Part shown: positions 27,681-37,084 of the stretch, in pieces
Layout: each line of letters begins with the position of its first letter
Position numbering within the stretch: the stretch's first letter is position 1
Source: Paenibacillus sp. J45TS6
GTDB taxonomy: Bacteria; Bacillota; Bacilli; Paenibacillales; Paenibacillaceae
Length of the DNA: 64,000 nucleotides
Assembly (NCBI RefSeq): GCF_018403285.1
Contig: NZ_BOSJ01000019.1
Coordinates: 1-64,000 of the forward strand
Direction of reading: 5' to 3'
Made by a program: the position numbers and the translations under genes
Notes under the pieces: model-generated
The model's database searches: none
What the model was told of the DNA's origin: nothing
What the model saw: the letters and a program-made list of their open reading frames with translations, nothing else

Positions 27681-28706
27681 TTACCGAATCATTCTGCGAT
27701 ACACCGCTGGGGTTAGACCTTCTAATTTCTTAAATGTTTTAATAAAATATCCCGCATCCGTATACCCCAAATCCTCGCTGATTTGATGGATCGGAAGATT
27801 GGTTTCTTCAAGCAGCTGTTTTGCCCATTCCATTTTCAACCTAGGTACAAATACAGAAAAATTCTCTCCGGTTTCTTTTGTAAAGATCCGGCTGAAATAG
27901 CTTGGACTCACGTGACATAATTTTGCCATTTGCTGCAGCGTGATATTCTCATTCTTGTGATGATAAATATACTCAAATGCTGGGGTAAGCAATGGATTCA
28001 TTGTATGGAAATCATGTGTTGTGAATTTCTTGATTTTGCTGTCGATCATCGTGTTAACCAGCTCATGCTGCATGGCTTCCATATTTTTAAATGCTTTTAC
28101 GGATGGAACGTGAGTAGGAATTGTAAGCGGCATGTCCTGTGACAGCGCCTTTTTATACATCTCGATGGTTGCATTCTTCTGAATGGATTCCTCAACAATA
28201 TAAGTAGAAAGCTGAAGCAGCATTTCTGCCGCTTTGGCCACCTCATCGTAAGTAAGCTGCGGCAGCGCGTTATATTCTTTTTCAAGTGCTTTAAATTTAG
28301 CCCGGCTTTCCGTATTCTCGGGTCGATTCACAATCTGTTCAAGATATAATTCCTGATCGGTCAGCTTAATCTGTCCTGCCATAATCGCACCCACATATTG
28401 ACCATCAACGAGGATCGGAATGGCAATATCCACGATATTGAAATGACAGGAATATATGTAGGGTTTGTTCGTTCGAACGGCCTCAAGCCCGCCCCTGGCA
28501 TCACATTTCTGGCAGTACTCAGACAGCATCTCGTCTTTACGCACAGCCTGACAGAAAGACTGGCAATGACTGTGCTTCGTCACAGGGACACCTTTGTAAT
28601 CGACAGTAATGATCGCCATTTTTGTTACAAGGGAGAGGGAGTCTTGAAGCCCATGCCATTTATCTATATCAATGATTTGACTCAGATGGAAGTGTACTGG
28701 TTTCAT
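27681..28706 (-). CDS. PocR-domain AraC-family regulator
   Basis: A 341-residue transcription factor. Residues ~1-165 form a PocR-type ligand domain (IIDIDKWHGLQDSLSLVTKMAIITVDYKG, with Cys residues in CQSFCQAVR and YCQKCDARGG). The C-terminus is an AraC double HTH (QMAKLCHVSPSYFSRIFTKETG, IHQISEDLGYTDAGYFIKTFKK). PocR domains bind small diols such as propanediol. It is divergent from glycerol dehydrogenase and DHA kinase, so it is inferred to activate those genes in response to glycerol or a related polyol. ATG follows AGGAG. Confidence 0.9.
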   Translation of the reverse strand: MKPVHFHLSQIIDIDKWHGLQDSLSLVTKMAIITVDYKGVPVTKHSHCQSFCQAVRKDEMLSEYCQKCDARGGLEAVRTNKPYIYSCHFNIVDIAIPILVDGQYVGAIMAGQIKLTDQELYLEQIVNRPENTESRAKFKALEKEYNALPQLTYDEVAKAAEMLLQLSTYIVEESIQKNATIEMYKKALSQDMPLTIPTHVPSVKAFKNMEAMQHELVNTMIDSKIKKFTTHDFHTMNPLLTPAFEYIYHHKNENITLQQMAKLCHVSPSYFSRIFTKETGENFSVFVPRLKMEWAKQLLEETNLPIHQISEDLGYTDAGYFIKTFKKLEGLTPAVYRRMIR

Positions 28707-28832
28707 AGTGGTGTACTCCTAAAGTGAAAAATTGAAGTTAGATGCTTAATTTCTTCTTATAGTATATCTTTTTACAGAAGTGAAGTACATAAAAGTACAA
28801 TTTATAACAGCTTAGTGCAAAAAAACACAATA

Positions 28833-28846
28833 AGAAAACGCTTTAA
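28833..28846 (+). promoter_or_regulatory. possible CRE site upstream of gldA
   Basis: AGAAAACGCTTTAA resembles the CcpA site consensus TGWAARCGYTWNCW with two mismatches. A -10 TATAAT at 28887-28892 lacks a good -35, as expected for an activator-dependent promoter. Confidence 0.45.
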
Positions 28847-28894
28847 TTAGTAATCGGAGTTCAATGTAATGAGATTGGGTAAAAAATATAATAG

Positions 28895-28945
28895 AGATAG
28901 AGAAACAGAAAACAGATAGAGAAGCAGAAAAAAGATAGAAGAACC
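28895..28945 (+). repeat. 19-bp purine-rich tandem repeat in gldA leader
   Basis: AGATAGAGAAACAGAAAAC, then AGATAGAGAAGCAGAAAAA, then a partial AGATAGAAGAA. It lies between the -10 box and the ribosome site of gldA. Confidence 0.7.
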
Positions 28946-28964
28946 ATTTTGCTAGGAGGTAATA

Positions 28965-30101
28965 ATGATGAGAAGAGCTTTTATTAGTCCAACGAAATAT
29001 GTACAAGGTGAAAATGAACTTTTAAATTTAGGATATTTTATTCGTACATTTGGTGACTCTGCGTTACTGATTGCCCATCCAGATGATATCGCTCGTGTAA
29101 AAGAACAACTGAACACAACTTCAGATAAATTTAATGTAACTCTTGTAGAAGGTGGATTCGGCGGAGAATGTACCCGCGAGGAGATCGCTAGACTACAAGA
29201 ACTCGCTAAAGAAAAAAATTGTGACTGTACGATTGGCCTTGGCGGAGGGAAAGCCATTGACACAGCGAAGTGTGTAGCTGAAGGTGAAGCCCTCATTATC
29301 GTACCAACGATCGCTGCAACAGACGCACCTACAAGCCATTCTGCTGTACTTTATACCGAAGATGGAGCATTTGATGATTACGCTTACTTCAAACAAAGTC
29401 CAAGTGTGGTCATGATTGATACTACGATTATTGCGAATGCACCTACTCGTTTCCTGGTTTCCGGAATGGGAGATGCTCTATCTACGTATTTTGAAGCAAG
29501 AGCAACGGCTAGATCTTACTCTAGTGTGAATGCAGGTCTCCCTTGTGGTGTACTTGACGGAAGCGCTCCTAAAGTAGTCGGTACAAAAGCAGCGCTTGCG
29601 CTTGCAAAACTATGTTATGAAACCCTGCTCGAAGATGGTCTGAATGCGAAGGTTGCATGTGATTGCAACTTAGTGACTCCAGCGCTTGAGAATATTGTAG
29701 AGACGAACATCTTGCTGTCCGGACTTGGTTTTGAAAGTGCAGGTCTTGCAGCAGCCCATGCGATTCACAATGGACTTACTGCACTTGAGGGCACCCATCA
29801 TTATTTCCACGGTGAAAAAGTAGCGTTCAGTACCATCGCTCAATTGGTGCTTGAAAATGCACCGAAAGAAGAGCTGGACGAAGTTCTTGCTTTCTGTGTA
29901 TCCATCGGACTTCCCGTATGTCTTGCTGATATCGGCGTTGATACAGTGACAGTGGAAGAACTGAAAGAAGTAGCAAGAAAAGCATGTATTCCAGAGGAAT
30001 CGATTCATTCCATGCCATTCCCGGTAACCGAAGAAGCAGTCGTTGCTTCCATCATGGTTGCTGACCAAATTGGACGAGAATATAAACAAAAGTTAGGGTG
30101 A
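28965..30101 (+). CDS. gldA: glycerol dehydrogenase
   Basis: Iron/zinc-type NAD-dependent polyol dehydrogenase of 378 residues oxidising glycerol to dihydroxyacetone. It shows the NAD-binding GLGGGKAIDTAKCVA, PTIAATDAPTSHSAVLY, and metal ligands in SGMGDALSTYFEAR, AAAHAIHNG and HYFHGEKVAF. ATG follows TAGGAGGTAATA. It is followed after five bases by the DHA kinase gene, giving a two-step glycerol pathway (oxidation, then phosphorylation). Confidence 0.95.
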   Translation: MMRRAFISPTKYVQGENELLNLGYFIRTFGDSALLIAHPDDIARVKEQLNTTSDKFNVTLVEGGFGGECTREEIARLQELAKEKNCDCTIGLGGGKAIDTAKCVAEGEALIIVPTIAATDAPTSHSAVLYTEDGAFDDYAYFKQSPSVVMIDTTIIANAPTRFLVSGMGDALSTYFEARATARSYSSVNAGLPCGVLDGSAPKVVGTKAALALAKLCYETLLEDGLNAKVACDCNLVTPALENIVETNILLSGLGFESAGLAAAHAIHNGLTALEGTHHYFHGEKVAFSTIAQLVLENAPKEELDEVLAFCVSIGLPVCLADIGVDTVTVEELKEVARKACIPEESIHSMPFPVTEEAVVASIMVADQIGREYKQKLG

Positions 30102-30106
30102 GCGAT

Positions 30107-31864
30107 ATGAAAAAAATAATGAACAAACCGGAAACACTTGTAAGAGAAATGGCGAGCGGTCTGATTCTCGCTCATCCAGAACTTACATTTGATTCGAGAT
30201 ATAAAATCATTGCGAAAAAAGAACTTAACCCGAGCAAAGTCACGCTGATCAGCGGCGGAGGAAGCGGTCATGAACCGGCCCACGCAGGTTTTGTAGGGAA
30301 AGGGATGCTTGATTTAGCCGTCTGCGGAGACGTATTTGCTTCTCCATCTCAGATTCAAGTCTACCAAGCGCTTCGTGGGTCACGCAGTGACAAAGGTACG
30401 CTGCTTATTATTAAAAACTACAGCGGGGATATCATGAACTTCCGTAATGCTGCCCATCTGGCACGAGAAGACGGAATTACCGTTGACTACGTAAAAGTAG
30501 AAGATGATATTGCAGTGGAAGACAGCCTGTACACGGTAGGTAAGCGAGGTGTAGCAGGTACCGTATTTGTTCATAAGATTGCGGGAGCTGCAGCAGAACT
30601 GGGCAAATCTCTGGCAGAAGTTAAAGAAGCGGCACAAAAAGCAGCTGACCGTACGAAAAGTATTGGGTTTGCCCTGACTTCTTGTACCGTTCCTGCGAAA
30701 GGAAGCCCTACGTTCCAACTGAACGAGGATGAGATGGAATATGGAGTAGGTATTCATGGTGAGCCAGGGATTCGGCGCGAGAAAATTCTTTCTGCTGATG
30801 AACTCGCCGGCGGAATGGTTGAAGATTTGCTGAAACATATGGACCCAAATGGTGAAGATGAGTATGCTGTTCTCGTTAATGGCTTTGGAGGCTCACCGCT
30901 TCAGGAACTGTATTTGCTGAATAATGCAGTCATGAGAGAGATGAAGGCAAGAGGCAAAAAGGTGATGAAGGTTCTCGTTGGTGACTATATGACAAGTATT
31001 GATATGGCAGGCGCATCCTTGTCACTGATGCAGCTTGATGAGGAACTAAAGAATCTGCTTGCTGTAGAGTGTGAGACACCGGCGCTTACCATGAGAGGAC
31101 CTCTAACAGAAGTGATCTATACAGACAAAGTGGAAGAAGTTCAAGCAGATGGCGGTAAGGAAGCATCTTATACCGTAGAAACTTCGGAGGAACATTCGAA
31201 GGTACAAAATGAGCAGTTCTCTCTGAGTAATCTGATCTATTATATCGACAAGATGAGTGAAATCATTATTAAAAATGAGGGACCTTTCTGTGATCTTGAT
31301 TCTCATGCAGGAGACGGTGATTTCGGTACAAGTATCGCAACCGGATTTAAACAACTCAAAAAAGAATGGGATCACGTACTAGAGAAAAGTTCCAGCATGT
31401 CTGAATTCCTTGATGCATGTTCTCTCATTATTATGGAGAAATGCGGCGGGGCCTCAGGTCCAATCTGGGGATCGGCTTTCCGCGCAGCAAGTAAAAGTGC
31501 AGGCGAGAAAGAAGTTCTTGGGGTGCAGGACGTTGCTGATCTGTTCTCTGCTGTAGTGAAGGGAATCCAGGATACAGGGGAAAGATCATTTGGACGCGGA
31601 GCAGTGGTGGGTGACAAGACACTCATTGATGCGCTTGTACCTATGGCTGATTCCTGGCAGAAGAGTGCGGAAGCAGGAGAGGATTTGAAGACTGCTTCTG
31701 AGAAAGCTGCACAAGCTGCGGTGGATGGTGCGAAGAAAACCGAAGAAATCGTTGCTCGTATGGGAAGAGCAGGAACGGTCGGAGAACGAAGCATTGGATA
31801 TCCAGATGCGGGAGCTTATGCCATCGGATTTATTTTCACCGAGTTATCTGAAGCAATGAAATAA
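30107..31864 (+). CDS. dhaK: dihydroxyacetone kinase, fused DhaK-DhaL
   Basis: A 585-residue ATP-dependent DHA kinase. The N-terminal DhaK half (residues ~1-330) has LISGGGSGHEPAHAGF and VGIHGEPGIRRE, whose His forms the covalent link to DHA. The C-terminal DhaL half has the Mg-ATP signature DLDSHAGDGDFGTS and CGGASGPIWGSAF. The fused form indicates ATP rather than PTS as phosphate donor. ATG 30107 is six bases after AGGGTGA; an in-frame GTG at 30098 overlaps the gldA stop. Operon with gldA. Confidence 0.93.
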   Translation: MKKIMNKPETLVREMASGLILAHPELTFDSRYKIIAKKELNPSKVTLISGGGSGHEPAHAGFVGKGMLDLAVCGDVFASPSQIQVYQALRGSRSDKGTLLIIKNYSGDIMNFRNAAHLAREDGITVDYVKVEDDIAVEDSLYTVGKRGVAGTVFVHKIAGAAAELGKSLAEVKEAAQKAADRTKSIGFALTSCTVPAKGSPTFQLNEDEMEYGVGIHGEPGIRREKILSADELAGGMVEDLLKHMDPNGEDEYAVLVNGFGGSPLQELYLLNNAVMREMKARGKKVMKVLVGDYMTSIDMAGASLSLMQLDEELKNLLAVECETPALTMRGPLTEVIYTDKVEEVQADGGKEASYTVETSEEHSKVQNEQFSLSNLIYYIDKMSEIIIKNEGPFCDLDSHAGDGDFGTSIATGFKQLKKEWDHVLEKSSSMSEFLDACSLIIMEKCGGASGPIWGSAFRAASKSAGEKEVLGVQDVADLFSAVVKGIQDTGERSFGRGAVVGDKTLIDALVPMADSWQKSAEAGEDLKTASEKAAQAAVDGAKKTEEIVARMGRAGTVGERSIGYPDAGAYAIGFIFTELSEAMK

Positions 31865-31880
31865 CGAGCTCTTATCTATA

Positions 31881-31932
31881 AAAAGAGGCTGTCTACGTAT
31901 CGTTACCTATCGATACGCAGACAGCCTTTTGT
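31881..31932 (+). terminator. terminator after dhaK
   Basis: AAGAGGCTGTCTACGTATCG pairs with CGATACGCAGACAGCCTTTT (one mismatch). T-rich on the + strand and A-rich upstream, so it may also serve the convergent gene. Confidence 0.9.
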
Positions 31933-31939
31933 TTTATTT

Positions 31940-32686
31940 TTATCGTTTACGAACAAAGATCGGATAGATCAAAACAAGACCAATGAGTCCAATGATTAGA
32001 AGGGTAATAGAAGAAAACTGAATGACAGGGAGTACTTTTCCGAGCGTATACCCTAGTAGTAGAATCACTACAACGACGATGAGATATTTGAGCATAGATG
32101 CAAGCTGAAACCCTTTTTTTCTTACAGAGGATTGAACATCATCGGTTTCGTTATTGAAAGAAAGCAGCACCTGAATCAATACAATGGCTCCGCCTGCGAT
32201 AAGAGTTAAAGTAAATAAGCTGATTCGAGTATAGGGAGTCGGGTCTTGACCGCTCCATTCCGTTACTAAACCGATGAAGCCCATGAGTACAAAAACAATC
32301 GATATCGCAGACCAAGCAATCAGTAGATTGAATGAAATGCCTCGGGTTTCTCCCTCTGTCGCAGAAGATGATTCTTCGGCCTTCGTGTCCTTTGGTGAAG
32401 CCCACTCCGTACCGGTGTGCGGTCTGTATTTTTGATCTAGTTCTTTTATGTATCCCAGCGGATTACCTTCATAGATGGAATCAGGTGCATCCCCTTTGTT
32501 TTGTGCTTCTACAAGGCGCTTAGCAGCATCTAGGAGCAATTCTTCCTGCTTCTGTGCTGGAATATGCGTGTCTCTGACATGCATAGAGAAAGTCTCATAA
32601 AAGGCTAAGGTACTTTCCTTCATTTGCCCAAGAAAAGTATTCTTGCGATTTCGGAGCAGCATGATCTGTTTGTTGTTCGGTTTCAT
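31940..32686 (-). CDS. DUF1129-like membrane protein
   Basis: A 248-residue protein. The N-terminal soluble half has a helical segment EELLLDAAKRLVEAQNKGDA resembling DUF1129. It is followed by four predicted membrane helices (near LLIAWSAISIVFVLMGFIG, LFTLTLIAGGAIVLIQVLL, YLIVVVVILLLGYTLGKVL and ITLLIIGLIGLVLIYPIFV) and a basic C-terminus. Function unknown. The start was placed at 32686, after AAGGAGAGAACACGA; the longer in-frame version lacks a ribosome site. Confidence 0.72.
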   Translation of the reverse strand: MKPNNKQIMLLRNRKNTFLGQMKESTLAFYETFSMHVRDTHIPAQKQEELLLDAAKRLVEAQNKGDAPDSIYEGNPLGYIKELDQKYRPHTGTEWASPKDTKAEESSSATEGETRGISFNLLIAWSAISIVFVLMGFIGLVTEWSGQDPTPYTRISLFTLTLIAGGAIVLIQVLLSFNNETDDVQSSVRKKGFQLASMLKYLIVVVVILLLGYTLGKVLPVIQFSSITLLIIGLIGLVLIYPIFVRKR

Positions 32687-32881
32687 TCGTGTTCTCTCCT
32701 TCGGAGTACAGGCTCTGCTCATAAATTATACGGGAGGATACCTTAATTCGCAAAAATGGATACAGAAAAAGGTTTGATTGACTTTTTAAGCAGGTGGATG
32801 CTACACTAATTTTACCTTAATTCATATTAAACCTATCGGATTTAAATAAATAGATATATTTCATTCTTAGGAGGCGTTTTT

Positions 32882-33712
32882 ATGGAAAGACAAATCGTTA
32901 TTCGTCATGGTGAGGAAGAACTTGCTGCGACAATTCATTATCCTGTCGTGCCTGAACTGCAAGAAGGAGAACGTCCTTCACGTGTACCGCTTATTATTAT
33001 ATGTCACGGCTTTGTAGGCAGTCGGATTGGTGTGGATCGTCTTTTTGTAAAAACGAGCCGGGAACTTGCTGAAGATGGATATTTAGTGCTCCGTTTTGAT
33101 TATATTGGTTGCGGTGAAAGCAGCGGAGAGTATGGAGCGGAAGGCCTTGAATCGATGATTAATCAGACACGCACGGTTCTCGACTATGCAATCCAGTGCT
33201 GTGACGTTGATCCTAAGAGAATCACACTGCTGGGACATAGCCTTGGCGGAGCGACAGCACTGCTTACAGCGGTGAGAGATAAGCGTGTGAACAGGCTGAT
33301 CATGTGGTCTGCAGTAGGTTATCCTTTCAATGATATCGTGAAGATTACGGGCCGCAGTACCTATGATCAGTCTGTAAAAGAAGGAAGCGCAGATCATCTC
33401 GGTTATAATTTTAGTCCGGTGTTCTTTCATTCGCTCGCTCAGTTTCAGCCGTTTCAGGAGGCTGCTAAATTTACGGGAGATGTATTTATTGCGCATGGAA
33501 CAAGTGATGATACCATTCCGGTCGACTATGCTTTTTTATTTCAGAAAGTGTTCTGGACGCGTTCAACGGGACGCTGTGATAAGGATATTATTTTTCAGGG
33601 AAACCATACGTTTTCATCGGGACCAGAACGGGAGCAACTTATCAAACGGACCCGTGCCTGGCTTGCTGAACAGAATCGGATAGATGAGGACTGGCAGCAC
33701 TGGATGATCTAA
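32882..33712 (+). CDS. alpha/beta hydrolase (serine esterase type)
   Basis: A 276-residue cytosolic hydrolase. It shows IICHGFVGSRIG (oxyanion region), LRFDYIGCGESSGEYG, nucleophile Ser in LLGHSLGGATAL, an Asp in AHGTSDDTIPV and a His in FQGNHTFSS. The layout resembles the cinnamoyl/feruloyl esterase subgroup, but the substrate is not determined. ATG lies after TAGGAGGCG. Confidence 0.85.
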   Translation: MERQIVIRHGEEELAATIHYPVVPELQEGERPSRVPLIIICHGFVGSRIGVDRLFVKTSRELAEDGYLVLRFDYIGCGESSGEYGAEGLESMINQTRTVLDYAIQCCDVDPKRITLLGHSLGGATALLTAVRDKRVNRLIMWSAVGYPFNDIVKITGRSTYDQSVKEGSADHLGYNFSPVFFHSLAQFQPFQEAAKFTGDVFIAHGTSDDTIPVDYAFLFQKVFWTRSTGRCDKDIIFQGNHTFSSGPEREQLIKRTRAWLAEQNRIDEDWQHWMI

Positions 33713-33814
33713 TGAAAAATTATGAAATTTTCCCTGAAAATGATTGGAATTCTTACATTCTAGCGTTAAAATAAAGGGGCAACCATTATACCTGTGTCTG
33801 GAGGCTTGGCAGCG

Positions 33815-34597
33815 ATGACCTTACCTACATTGTTTATAGCTCACGGTTCACCTACCCTTGCGGTGGAGGATAACGAGTATACTGCTTTCCTTAGAGAACT
33901 CGGTACCCGTATGCCCCTTCCCAAAAGCATTGCCGTTTTTTCGGCGCATTTCGATGAGCCTGTGCAGACCGTATCGATGGACGAGCATCATTCCACGATG
34001 CATGATTTTTATGGTTTTCCTAGCGAGATGTATGAACTGGAATATCCCGCTCAAGGTGATCCTGAATTAACTAGGAGAATATGCGGAATTTTCAAAGAAG
34101 CGAACCTTCCTGTGAAAACAATCAAAGACAGAGGACTCGATCATGGTGTTTGGGTCATTCTTCGTCATATGTTCCCGGAAGCGAACATTCCGGTAGTCGC
34201 CTTATCTGTAGATTCACAGCGTTCTTCGGAGGAACAGTATCATATTGGACGTATGCTGGCCCCGCTTCGTGATGAAGGAATTCTACTGATTGGCAGCGGA
34301 GGACTAGTTCATAATTTGAGGAAGCTGAGTCAGCAAGACGAGCCTGAGGCCTGGGCAGTGGAATTTGATGAATGGGTTGCAGAGCGTCTTGAACAGTGGA
34401 ACCTTAGAGAGCTGTTTGCTTACGAGAGAAAAGCACCAAATGCTCAGGATGCCGTTCCTTCTTATGCTTCAGAGCACTTTGCTCCTTTGTTCTATGCCAT
34501 GGGCGCAGCTGATACAGATCGAAAGGCGGAAAGGAAATTTCAGGCCTATCAATATGGCAGTCTCAGCTTGAATTGCTGGCAGTTTGGAACAACGTAA
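33815..34597 (+). CDS. class III extradiol dioxygenase (YgiD/DODA family)
   Basis: A 260-residue LigB-fold protein. It shows TLFIAHGSPTLAVEDN, FSAHFDEPVQTV, RGLDHGVWVILRHMFP and GSGGLVHNLRKL, which supply the His ligands for the Zn/Fe site typical of 4,5-DOPA-dioxygenase-like proteins. The physiological catechol is unknown. ATG 33815, after CTGGAGGC, was chosen over an upstream in-frame GTG. Confidence 0.9.
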   Translation: MTLPTLFIAHGSPTLAVEDNEYTAFLRELGTRMPLPKSIAVFSAHFDEPVQTVSMDEHHSTMHDFYGFPSEMYELEYPAQGDPELTRRICGIFKEANLPVKTIKDRGLDHGVWVILRHMFPEANIPVVALSVDSQRSSEEQYHIGRMLAPLRDEGILLIGSGGLVHNLRKLSQQDEPEAWAVEFDEWVAERLEQWNLRELFAYERKAPNAQDAVPSYASEHFAPLFYAMGAADTDRKAERKFQAYQYGSLSLNCWQFGTT

Positions 34598-34620
34598 GTC
34601 TTACCTTTATAAAATAAAAC

Positions 34621-34653
34621 AAGGCATCCCTAATCAAATGGGATGCCTTTCTT
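34621..34653 (+). terminator. bidirectional terminator
   Basis: AAGGCATCCC / GGGATGCCTT, a perfect 10-bp stem with a nine-base loop, T-rich downstream and A-rich upstream, between convergent genes. Confidence 0.88.
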
Positions 34654-34668
34654 ATCATTTAAACAGAA

Positions 34669-34881
34669 TTACTTTTTGATCTCGAAGAATTCACATTCAT
34701 TCCGTCCATGATAGGCCAGGTCACTGACACTGGACTGAATCACGATCGTCTTCTGATCAAACCGAATAATCTGTCCTCCGTTATTGATCTGATGATTATC
34801 TTGAAATACTCGAATTTGCTTCTTGCCGTTCATTGCTTCTTCGAAATCAGCATCGGTATTCAGGCGGCGATTAACAGCCAT
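34669..34881 (-). CDS. small hypothetical protein (70 aa)
   Basis: A 70-residue hydrophilic protein, MAVNRRLNTDADFEEAMNG..., with a likely beta-rich core (QIIRFDQKTIVIQSSVSDLAYHGR). ATG is preceded by the strong site TGGAGGTGTG. I do not recognise the family. It is not membrane-bound or secreted, and its own terminator is shared with the dioxygenase gene. Confidence 0.7.
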   Translation of the reverse strand: MAVNRRLNTDADFEEAMNGKKQIRVFQDNHQINNGGQIIRFDQKTIVIQSSVSDLAYHGRNECEFFEIKK

Positions 34882-34970
34882 ACACACACCTCCAGGTAGT
34901 TAATTATGAAACGATAGACTTTTCTTTAATAGAAATTATAACATAGGCAAAGCGTGCTTATAGGCAAAAA

Positions 34971-34999
34971 AACAAGCTCCCGTATTCAGGGAACTTGTT
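34971..34999 (-). terminator. terminator of doxX gene
   Basis: AACAAGCTCCC / GGGAACTTGTT (one mismatch), preceded on the + strand by A7, which is the T-run of the minus-strand transcript. Confidence 0.75.
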
Positions 35000-35059
35000 C
35001 ACTAAAAGATATGGTGATGTAAGCGAATCAATTTCATAATATATCGAGTATTATTTTGA

Positions 35060-35587
35060 TTAATAATTTTGCTGTGTTTTAATATGAACTGCTTTGTCTT
35101 TATTTCTAAATTTACCAAACAGACCGCGGATGTAAGGAACCACCCAGTTATCAAGACCGATTTTACCTGCGTTAAATCCAGCAACCAGGATAAACATTTG
35201 AAGCAGGATCAGCTGTGCATTCGTGCTTACCGTACCCGAGAAGAGGAAAGCGAAGTTCATTACCATTGCCATCAGTACAGCGAAAGTAGTGAAACATCCA
35301 AGGATGAGACCAAGACCAACAAGGAACTCACCAAGCGGTACAAGGACGTTGAATAGTCCTACATTCGGCAGAGCAAAGGTTTGAAGGAAGCTTCCCCACC
35401 AACCTTGAACGGTTGCACCCTCACCAGTCGAATTGGTGATTGCATAGCCGATAAAGCCACTTGCATCAAAACCGCCGCTGCTAAGTTTAGCCCATCCGTG
35501 AGTCATCCAATCATAACCGATATAGATACGCAGTACAGTTAGTAACCACATTGCTACTTTATTTTCTCTAATCCATGTTGTAAACAT
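35060..35587 (-). CDS. DoxX family membrane protein
   Basis: A 175-residue protein with four hydrophobic helices. It matches DoxX: LLTVLRIYIGYDWMTHGWAKL, VPLGEFLVGLGLILGCFTTFAVL and ILLQMFILVAGFNAGKIGLDNWV. DoxX proteins are linked to thiol/oxidative stress or quinone-associated functions in some bacteria; the role here is unproven. Start 35587, after TGGAGTGG; a longer in-frame version starts at 35638. An Fnr-type palindrome lies ~150 bases upstream. Confidence 0.85.
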   Translation of the reverse strand: MFTTWIRENKVAMWLLTVLRIYIGYDWMTHGWAKLSSGGFDASGFIGYAITNSTGEGATVQGWWGSFLQTFALPNVGLFNVLVPLGEFLVGLGLILGCFTTFAVLMAMVMNFAFLFSGTVSTNAQLILLQMFILVAGFNAGKIGLDNWVVPYIRGLFGKFRNKDKAVHIKTQQNY

Positions 35588-35738
35588 AGAAACCACTCCA
35601 TCCATTTTTTTATGGTCTATTAAGATATTGCCGAGCAACCAAGTTGCGGTTGCTTTATTACTGATGTGACTTTTTTTATTGCTGTAAAAGTGATCACTCT
35701 TTCGATGTCTTTATATTAAAATAAATTCCTTGACATAG

Positions 35739-35756
35739 TTGTGATATTTTTCACAA
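35739..35756. promoter_or_regulatory. Fnr/Crp-type palindrome
   Basis: TTGTGA-TATTTT-TCACAA fits the B. subtilis Fnr box TGTGA-N6-TCACA exactly. It is also one base from a Rex box. It lies in the 316-base gap between doxX (-) and the DUF3048 gene (+); the rest of the gap is AT-rich with no other clear signal. Confidence 0.6.
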
Positions 35757-35903
35757 ACAGAAAAAAAGAATTTATTTACCTTGTTTTCCATCCTTATTAT
35801 TTCCAAATTTACAACATATAGGGACAAAACCTCTGCTGGTATGATTAAATAAATGATATGACCATGTTCATTAGAGTGGACAAACGGAGGGGGAAAAATC
35901 GGT

Positions 35904-36989
35904 TTGCATAAAAAATGGAGACTTGTGGCGTTATTGATGTTCTTATTGGTTGTGTTTACAGCCTGCCGTGCCGAATCATCGGAACTTGCGGATCCTTCAG
36001 CGCTTGAAATGGAAGCACCAACAGAATCAATAGATTCAACAGATCCAACAGATTCGCCCCAAGAGAATCAAGAACAAGACTACGCTTATACGGCTCCTTT
36101 AACGGGGATGAAAGTAGAAGAACCTGCAGAGAAGAGGCCCGTTGCGGTGATGATTAATAACGCGCCCGCTGCTAGACCCCAATCGGGACTAAGTCATGCC
36201 GATCAGATCTATGAAGTGCTTGCTGAGGGTGGTATTACCCGGCTGATTGCTATTTTTCAAAGTGAGGGTACGACGGAAACGGTAGGTCCGATTCGCAGCA
36301 TTCGTCCTTACCTAATAGAGATTGGAGAAAGCTATGGCAGTATTCTTGCTCATGCCGGAGGAAGTCAGGCAGCCTATTCTATTTTGCAAAAACAGGGGAA
36401 GCCTTATCTGGACGAAATTTCGAATGCAGGTCCCTACTATTTCCGAAGCAGTGATCGCAAGGCACCTCATAATTTATATTCATCGCTGGATCAGCTGAGA
36501 GAAGCTGCTGCGAAACGGGGATATTCGGAAGAGAATAAATCACCTGTGTATAACTATTTAGAAGAAGGAGCGCAGGTGGAGGGAGAAGAAGCTCTCCATT
36601 TTGATATTACCTATTTAACTAGCAGTTACGAGGTAAGTTATGATTACGACGAGTCTACAAGTACGTATATAAGAAGTGTAGAGGGAAAAGAAGATATCGA
36701 TGCAGATAATGGGGAGAGACTCGCAGCTTCCAACATTATCGTATTATCCACAGCCCATAAAGTACTGGACGATGTGGGGAGACTCAGTGTTGATCTTACT
36801 TCTGGCGGAGATGCGATGTTATTTCAGCAAGGGAAAGTGATCCATGCGAAATGGTCTAAGAAAGCGGGGGATCTAATCCGTCTGACAAAAGAAGGAAAAG
36901 AACTGCCGCTTGTGCCCGGAAAAACCTTCTTAAGTATTGTGACCAATGTACCGCCGCTTGATGAACATGTCCTCATTCGTACACCGTAA
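35904..36989 (+). CDS. yerB: DUF3048 lipoprotein (YerB family)
   Basis: A 361-residue predicted lipoprotein. The signal sequence ends in the lipobox VFTAC near residue 21, followed by a Ser/Asp/Pro-rich linker to about residue 55 and then the DUF3048 domain (RPVAVMINNAPAARPQSGLSHADQIYEVLAEGGITRLIAIF, VGPIRSIRPYLIEI, FRSSDRKAPHNLY). Function unknown; anchored to the outer face of the membrane. The start is TTG 35904, after GGAGGGGG. B. subtilis yerB is adjacent to yerC; here yerC is 4.4 kb away. Confidence 0.9.
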   Translation: MHKKWRLVALLMFLLVVFTACRAESSELADPSALEMEAPTESIDSTDPTDSPQENQEQDYAYTAPLTGMKVEEPAEKRPVAVMINNAPAARPQSGLSHADQIYEVLAEGGITRLIAIFQSEGTTETVGPIRSIRPYLIEIGESYGSILAHAGGSQAAYSILQKQGKPYLDEISNAGPYYFRSSDRKAPHNLYSSLDQLREAAAKRGYSEENKSPVYNYLEEGAQVEGEEALHFDITYLTSSYEVSYDYDESTSTYIRSVEGKEDIDADNGERLAASNIIVLSTAHKVLDDVGRLSVDLTSGGDAMLFQQGKVIHAKWSKKAGDLIRLTKEGKELPLVPGKTFLSIVTNVPPLDEHVLIRTP

Positions 36990-37030
36990 TAAAAGTAGAA
37001 TTACAAATTTACTCATAAACAATGTCCATT

Positions 37031-37084
37031 AATAAGCTAAGCCTCTCAGGTCCTGACGGATAAAAGGGTTAGCTTATTTTATTT
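37031..37084 (+). terminator. terminator after yerB
   Basis: AATAAGCTAAGCC / GGGTTAGCTTATT (one mismatch), followed by TTATTTG. Confidence 0.8.

Noticed and set aside
35739-35756. Rex box as the sole explanation
   Set aside because: The left arm has T where Rex prefers A. The Fnr consensus fits fully, so Fnr was preferred while Rex is kept as an alternative.
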